DNA from: Zea mays
Lineage: Eukaryota; Streptophyta; Magnoliopsida; Poales; Poaceae
Assembly: GCF_902167145.1 (NCBI RefSeq)
Contig: NC_050101.1
Span: 111,319,789 to 111,383,788, forward strand
Direction of reading: 5' to 3'
DNA: 64,000 nt
The stretch's first letter is position 1, and every line of letters starts with the position of its first letter. The notes under the pieces were generated by a model, which saw nothing but the letters and a program-made list of their open reading frames with translations, searched no databases and was not told the origin of the DNA. Positions 58,361 through 64,000 of the stretch are shown piece after piece. The translations under genes were made by a program, and so were the position numbers.

Positions 58361-59465
58361 CTGAGCACCGACATGTGGGCCCAGGGACAAATGGAAGGAA
58401 GCAACTAATGCCTGTAACGCCAGGGTGAACTCCGAGCGCCATAATGTCTGTAGCGCATACAGTGTTGATACGTTGTCGCAGCTTCCTTGGTACGCGTGCG
58501 TCATGATGAGTGCAGCGCATGCGGCAGCATGGGCGTATTGCCTGCCAATGGAATGGACAGGCACGCCGCCTTTAAGATGACCTGGTAGCCGTCTGTCAAC
58601 GGGGTGGACAGGGCACATTTAATGCTGAGGCAGCACATCGCCTGCCAGTAGAGTGATAGGGATCATTAAATGCTGAGGCGGCACATCGCCTGCCAGTGGA
58701 ATGGACAGGCGGCACGGCTTATCCGCAATAAATGCAGAGGCCGCGTGGCCCAGAGGCCTTACGTCAGGCTCCGCCCGCTGGCTTACGTCACGGGTAGTGG
58801 GCCACGTGGCAGCATCGGGACTCCGCCTGAGCGGGGAGCAGAAGCGTACATGACATGGTCCGGAGACGAGACGGCTCCGGACCCCCGCCTGGTCTTGAAC
58901 AAGGTCCAGGTACACTTTGTCCCGGAATCTCGGGACCTTGCCGTGAGTGGCCTGGACCCTGCACAGGGGGGTCCGGGCACGCCCGTGGAGGTTCTGGACC
59001 TTACCCAGAGGTCCGGTCCGTACGTACAGGGGTCCGGCACTTTCCCACAGGGGTCCGGACCCACTGTTGATATCCTAGAGTTTATCATCTTTTCTTGCCA
59101 CGTGGCGACCCGGGAGCCATCCACGTGGTGGGGTCGGGTGTTGTTCATCACGCGACTAGAGATAGCCGCGTGGGCACCGTATCTTCATGCTGTAGTAAGG
59201 GGTACCCCTGATTGGCGATTGGCGCGCTGCTTCCGTGCGCTTGCTGACGTAATCACTGCCAGTCTGCCTTCGGTCACGCCAACTGCTACGTCTGCCCCTG
59301 CGGCTGACTGACCCGTGGCCATCGCACTTGATGGTTTCGCCAGGCCACGCGCGGGGGGCCTCGATATCGCTACATTGGTTTTGAAAATTCATCTTCTCTG
59401 TCCTCTACAGCGGCCCCGAGGAGGCACAGTACTGGCGCGAGCGACGGTTCGACTTCTCTGCACCT

Positions 59466-59815
59466 AGGAACCGGCGCCCAAGGAGGATGACTCGTGGGCC
59501 CGGGCCCCCGCGTCAGAGACTGGGTTGTTGGTTTCGGCGGAGGTGAAGAGGCGTACTACCGCGGGCAGCGGCCCGCTCCTCACGCGGCGGTTCGCCTTCT
59601 TCGCACTCGGAGACCGACGCCCAAGGAGCATGACTCGTGGGCCCGGGCCCCCGTGTCAGAGGCTGGGCCGCTGCTTTCGGCGGAGATGAAGAGGCGCACT
59701 ACCGCGGGCGGCGGCTCGCTCCTCACGCGGCGGTTCGCCTTCTTCGCACTCGGAGACCGACGCCCAAGGAGTACGACTCGTGGGCCCAGGCCCCCGAGTC
59801 AGAGGCTGGATTGCT
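59466..59815. repeat. 143-bp tandem repeat, about 2.4 units
   Basis: Units start 'cgcccaaggag' at 59475, 59618 and 59761 and include 'cacgcggcggttcgccttct'. About 93 percent identical by eye. Lies in the LTR or 3' region of element D. Confidence 0.9.
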
Positions 59816-59999
59816 TTGGTGTGCGCCGGGCGAGATTTTCTGCGGTGTCTCGGGGCGCGAGCAAGGGAGACTTCCTGAAAAAGGGATTCACCCCGCGTGC
59901 AGCTGTTACGCTTTTGCATTCGCTCCACTCGCTGCGCCCTTTCGCCTTCGAGCTCTCCGCGCCCCATTGCATTTGCACTCTTCTTCCGCTGTAGTCGCC

Positions 60000-60350
60000 A
60001 TGGCCTTGCTAGACCCTCCCGAGTGCTTCCAGTCCGAGGTGGCACTCAACTCGGTGCGCAACCTGCTCAGAAGGGGTGTGCCGGTGTTCTCTTGAAGGAT
60101 CCGTGCCGGCACCACTCCCCTCGGCGATCTCGCTGCCGAGGAGTTCGTGCTCTCCGTCTCCAACTTTTACTGTGGGTTGGTGCTGCCGATCTCGCCTTTC
60201 TTCGTGCTGCTGCTGGAGGAGCTCGACCTCCAACCTCAGCACTTCACGCTCCACTTCATCCTCCAGGCGGTCATCTTCGCCTACATCTACGAGATGTCCA
60301 AGGGGGCGACGCTTCTTCCGTTAGTGCATGGACAAAGGGGTGTTGTGTAG
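60000..60350 (+). pseudogene. Antisense frame of element D resembling the plant 'putative gypsy type transposon' domain
   Basis: From ATG at 60000 the frame reads MALLDPPECF to a TGA at 60093-60095, then continues in the same frame: EEFVLSVSNFYCGLVLPISP, FFVLLLEELDLQ, HFILQAVIFAYIYEMSKG, to a TAG at 60348. The pattern of a short aromatic segment, 'glp..PFF..LL..l.L....l.P..I...a.F......' resembles the domain annotated in grasses as putative gypsy type transposon (Transposase_28, PF04195), common antisense in the 3' region of such elements. The function is unknown. Assignment is from memory of the pattern, not a search. Confidence 0.5.
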
Positions 60351-61039
60351 CGACCTTCCAGAGGTGGAAAGCGAGCTGAGTTGCGGCTCCATCTTTCGCG
60401 TGAGCTTCACCAGCATCCCATGGTACACCTCCATGAACTGGTCTAGCTCCAACTCCATGAGGTGGGAAGCGAGCTGAGCTGCGGCTCCATCTCTTTGGCT
60501 TTAATGGCCTCGACGTCGCTTCCGACGGTGACCGCTGGCCCTGTTGCCGATACTAGAGATGCCGCCCGGGAGGTCGTTCAAGATGCCATGGAGACGACGG
60601 CCGCACGCTTCCAACGCGACCCTACTGATGTCGAGTAGCTCATACCTGTAGAAATGAGGCTAGGGCTCCGCTTGAAGGCGGATGTAATAAAATTTGTTTT
60701 TGTAAGATACTTTTGGGAACTATCAATTAAACAGCTATTATATGTATGGTCCTTGCTCTTGCTGTGTGTGGTTTTATCAACTCCTCTCCTGGTACTTGCC
60801 CCCCTGGGATGTAGGCTCGACGCATCGAGGCTAGATACCAGCATACCTAAGAAAGAGTTGGTGTCCCGGCCTCCAGGAGTTAGCCTCGACTGGGACCTGG
60901 ACCTGCACACCGCTTCGGCTAGGAAGTGTTAGTAGCACACCCATTAGGACCCATTGTCTGGTATCAGCCATCCTTTGATTCATGCAACTAGACCTGCAGG
61001 ATTTGGCCTAGGAAGCCAAGCCGTGTGCCCGGACCCCCT

Positions 61040-61360
61040 GAATCATAGTTCTAGATACTAGGACACCCATCGCAGAGTGGTGGAGCGTGTAGGCTTACGG
61101 TACGGGGCCAGGCTAAGCGGCTACACGGCTCCGGACCACCCCAGGGGATGTGCGTCCATTCTCTAGAACCGGACCCTAGGTTCCCGGACCCACAGGGCTC
61201 TAGTTCCAAATACTAGGATACTGGTCGCAGAGTGGTGGAGCATGCACGCTTAGGGTGCGGAACCAAGCTAAGCGGCTACACATCTCCGGACCACCCAAGG
61301 AGATGAGTACCCATTCTCTAGAACTGCCCCCCAGGCTGCCGGACCCCCTGCTTTCATAGA
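61040..61360. repeat. 156-bp tandem duplication
   Basis: 'agttctagatactagga' at 61046 and 'agttccaaatactagga' at 61202 start two similar units sharing 'cgcagagtggtggagc' and 'ctaagcggctacac'. It lies in the 3' region of element D. Confidence 0.85.
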
Positions 61361-61647
61361 GGGGTCCTAAACTGCAAGCCTGGCTACTCAATTCGGATGT
61401 CATCATACCAGCAAGGGTGGGAGACCGTATAGGTGGGTTAGATAAAAAATAATAATACCTGGAATCTGTAGCAGAATAAAACCATCACAGGTGCACATCC
61501 GAGGGGGGTAAGTCTTTCCTTTATAACTTGACATGCATGGGTGCAGACCAACAGGCCGGGCTTATGAGGGCGGACCTCACCGAGTTGGCATACACATATG
61601 CACAACCTAGTTACAAAAAAGAAAGGAACCCCAACCCCTCAGACCTG

Positions 61648-62085
61648 CTCCTATGGATAGAACTTACGGAGAAGCTTTATGTTCCAAGAGTTGGGGAGAG
61701 GCACTCCTTCAGTTGTGGCAAGGCGGGCACACCCGGGCCGGCATATTTTCGTCACCTTGAGGGGTCCTTCCCAGCTGGGGGAGAGTTTGAGGAGCCCTTC
61801 TTTGTTTAGGATTCGCCTTAGGACCAGGTCCTGAACCCCAAGCCCCCTACTATGCACGATCCGCTGGCGGTAGCGCCCGAGCGTTTGGTTGTATCATGCA
61901 TTTCGGGTCGCCGCTTGCCATTTGTGTTCATTGATGAAGTCCACGTCCTCACGCCGTAGCTGTTCCTGCATAGACTCGTCAAAATACTAGACCCGTGGGG
62001 AGCCCATAAGGGTTTCCGGGGGAAGGCAGGCTTCAGCCCCATAGACTAGGAAGGATGGGGTCTCCCTGGTGGGCCGATTAGTTGT
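61648..62085 (-). pseudogene. Integrase C-terminus of element D
   Basis: Reading down: FLVYGAEACLPPETLMGSPR, a stop near 61990, then RREDVDFINEHKWQAATRNA, another stop near 61897, and RGLGVQDLVLRRILNKEGLL to NSWNIKLLRKFYP with a stop at 61651. This corresponds to the integrase end of elements A and B (FTPFFLVYGAEA to LRRFYP). The upstream integrase core is missing. Confidence 0.75.
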
Positions 62086-62131
62086 CATCGCCGGAGTCGG
62101 AGTCTCCGGTGAAAACATCCTTCAGAACCCC

Positions 62132-63705
62132 CTAGGGTGACTGATACCCGAGGTCCGGTTCTCCCGTGGCCACCTCACCGCTGTCGACCCTTTCCTTGCC
62201 AGGCCGACGACGAGGAGGGGAGCCATCCTTGGAGGTCTGCTCCCGCCGCTCGCTAACGCACTTTGCAAGCTCGATGATCTCGCAACACTCCACGGCGCTG
62301 TGGCGACTATTGGGGTGTACAGGACATGAGCCGTTGTTACCCCTCCGCGGCCGTGGGCGCTTGTTGCGCTCGATTTGGCCCCCAGTCGCGGGTGCGACGA
62401 TCGGAGCAGCAGACGGCGGCCTCTCGGAGCCGCGATTCTTCTTCTTCTTCTTTTTGCCGTCCTGAGCGACGGCACCCGAGCCACCCATCTGGGAAACCTC
62501 GGTCTGTGGTTGCGAGTGCCATGCACGGCCCTCGGCGGCCCTGGCGCAATTGTCGGCCAGAGCGAAGAGTGTGGTGACAGTTTCCACGTCATGTGTGGCC
62601 AACTTCTCCAGCATCTTTTCATCACACACCCCCTGGCGGAAAGCGGTGATGATGGAAGCATCGAAGATATGGGGTATAGTCCCTCGTACCTTGGTGAAGC
62701 GGGAGATGAACGTCCGGAGATTTTCCCTGGCCTCCACGCCATGCTGTTGGTAAGCAGTGGCGAAGTTCATTGTGAACCACGTGCAGAGCTCTTCCCAGGA
62801 GTGGATCGATCCTGGGGAAAGGTTCATGAGCCAAGTCCGGGCTGGCCTAGACAAGGCTACATGGAAGTATGTTGCCATTACGGCGGTGTCTTCACCTGCT
62901 GCCGTAATGGCGGTGACATACACCTGCAAGAATTCCGACGGGTTAGTCGTACCGTCATATTTCTCCGGCAGGTGTGGCCAGAACTTGGACGGCCAAGTCG
63001 CCACGCGGAGATGATCTGCCAGCACGGCGCAGCCCACGCCGGCCAATGGGACACCCGCTTGGATCCGAGCGCCCGTTGGAGTCTGCGGTGCAACCACAGC
63101 GAAGTCGTAGTCGAGGTTGCGACCCTCGACATTCTGTCGGCACTCTCGCGCCCTTTCCAGAGAGACGTGGGCATCCTCGCCCGCACGCCTCCGGTTGAGT
63201 TCTGCCCGCAGGTCATTAGACCTCCCAGAGAGACTGGAGCGTCCTCGCCTGTTCGCCGGCAGTTGAGCTCCGCCCACAGATCCTCGGTCGGTGTGGCCCT
63301 CACCGAGGGGGAGCGGACTGATGCCGACGCCTCATGCTCACGCCGGGACGACCGAGGCCTGGGCCTGGTTGAGCCAGAGTGTGCCATGCCTAGCAGGCGG
63401 TCGACGTCGACGCAGCACTGCTTCATGGCCCCTGGCGAGGCCATGGAGCTAGGAGGGTGGTGCAGCAATTCTTTGGCCGCAGACATCACCCCAGGCACAA
63501 CCCTAGACGCCCTGGATGTTTGCGCGGTAGTGTGCTGCCGCGCAGAGTGCACAGCAGCAGCTGCACCAGGTGCAGGGAGGTTGGTGGCCCGCGGTGTGGA
63601 AGAGGTTGCCGCCTCCTCCACCATGAAGTCCTTGGGCATGAAATCATGGTGCTTGACGATGTGGACCATGGCGTCGAGCAGAAGAACAAGCAAAAACCTA
63701 AAGCC
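62132..63705 (-). pseudogene. gag: Gag of element D
   Basis: The N-terminal part (MVHIVKHHDFMPKDFMVEEA, about 63670 down) is open to about 63215. A 68-bp duplication (63194-63261 vs 63262-63329) then changes the frame. The main frame continues from 63277 to 62132: capsid-type region with PEKYDGTTNPSEFLQVYVTA and LSRPARTWLMNLSPGSIHSW, a basic KKKKKKN stretch and a Cys/His motif CPVHPNSRHSAVECC. 381 codons are open after the duplication. Gag forms the particle. Confidence 0.8.
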
Positions 63706-63729
63706 TAGGCCCCTACCTAGCACGCCAAA

Positions 63730-64000
63730 TGTCGAAGAGGGAATTCCCCGGCCTGGTGGCGGAACGCACCCGCCCTAAATCCTAAGATGAGGAGGGGCCT
63801 AAGCGTTTTGCCTGCTAGCTAGATGGATGAAGAACACAAGAACACACCAGGGTTTAGAGTGGTTCGGGCAGCCGGAGCGTAATACCCTACTCCACTGTGT
63901 GATGTATTGAGCTTGTAAGTGTATGTGGGAGTCTAAGTTGGATCTGAGTGAGCTTGCCTTGTCCCTTTTATAGCTCAAGGGGGCACGTACAAGGATATTG
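63730..64000 (-). repeat. 5' LTR of element D, truncated by the window
   Basis: Begins TGTCGAAGAGG beside the primer binding site (63729-63708). TATA-like box on the minus strand at about 63964-63973. The rest lies beyond the window. Confidence 0.85.

Larger units (their letters stand above)
58079..64000 (-). mobile_element. Gypsy element D, minus strand, internally deleted, cut by the window end
   Basis: LTR sequence begins at 58079 (TGTCAAAGAGG) and again at 63730 (TGTCGAAGAGG), with gag on the minus strand next to the right LTR and the integrase C-terminus to its left. The primer binding site TTGGCGTGCTAGGTAGGGGC follows the right LTR. Protease, RT, RNase H and the integrase core are absent: gag ends at 62132 and integrase C-terminal sequence starts within about 100 bases. 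It would depend on another element to move. Its 3' region spans about 58.4-61.6 kb and includes an antisense frame and tandem repeats. Confidence 0.85.

Noticed and set aside
62375..63778. 467-codon plus-strand frame opposite gag of element D
   Set aside because: It mirrors the gag coding strand in a GC-rich region and has no domain; the minus-strand gag explains the sequence.

Overview
The window looks like intergenic, transposon-packed DNA of a large grass genome, most probably maize (Zea mays). I base this on three nested LTR retrotransposons, a Sirevirus-type copia element whose LTRs carry repeated CACCGGACAGTCCGGTG palindromes, Tat-like gypsy elements with long untranslated 3' regions, CACTA-type remnants with 'cactcggcaaa' motifs, and a FAR1/MULE transposase relic. 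The species call is inference; no search was run. I see no clearly intact host gene.

Layout. (1) 1-6.6 kb: a decayed Mutator-like transposon with two convergent multi-exon genes, a ULP1-type cysteine protease on the plus strand (19-2083) and a FAR1/FRS-type MULE transposase on the minus strand (about 6135-2638). Both carry nonsense codons and frameshifts. (2) 6.6-43.2 kb: a nest. Gypsy element A (minus strand, 6637 to about 43190) was entered in its reverse transcriptase gene by gypsy element B (plus strand, 14909-37926, TSD AATGT). B was entered in its own RT by Sirevirus element C (minus strand, 20264-29227, TSD GAAAG). A's 3' LTR also holds a 478-bp solo LTR (7605-8082). LTR divergence counted by eye agrees with the order: B about 60 differences in 1.79 kb, C five substitutions and one indel in 1.25 kb. 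A and B belong to one family and lie in opposite orientation, so the locus is a very large imperfect inverted repeat.

(3) 43.2-48.9 kb: a tandem duplication (43191-~44815 and 47050-~48935) of exon-like pieces of an unrecognised membrane protein with a 10-residue repeat and a Ser/Pro-rich acidic tail. Copy 2 holds a 319-bp non-autonomous CACTA element that copy 1 lacks; a CACTA-like remnant lies between the copies. (4) 48.9-58.1 kb: AT-rich intergenic DNA with local duplications, a 14-codon tandem repeat, short GC-rich exon-like islands, and a second CACTA-like remnant at 57.15-58.08 kb. (5) 58.1-64.0 kb: gypsy element D (minus strand, cut by the window end). It keeps gag and the integrase C-terminus but lacks protease, RT, RNase H and the integrase core. 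Its 3' region carries an antisense reading frame resembling the plant 'putative gypsy type transposon' domain.

Most breaks in the old elements are single nonsense codons that fit C-to-T change at CG or CHG sites, as expected for heavily methylated transposons. Only element C has long undamaged reading frames.
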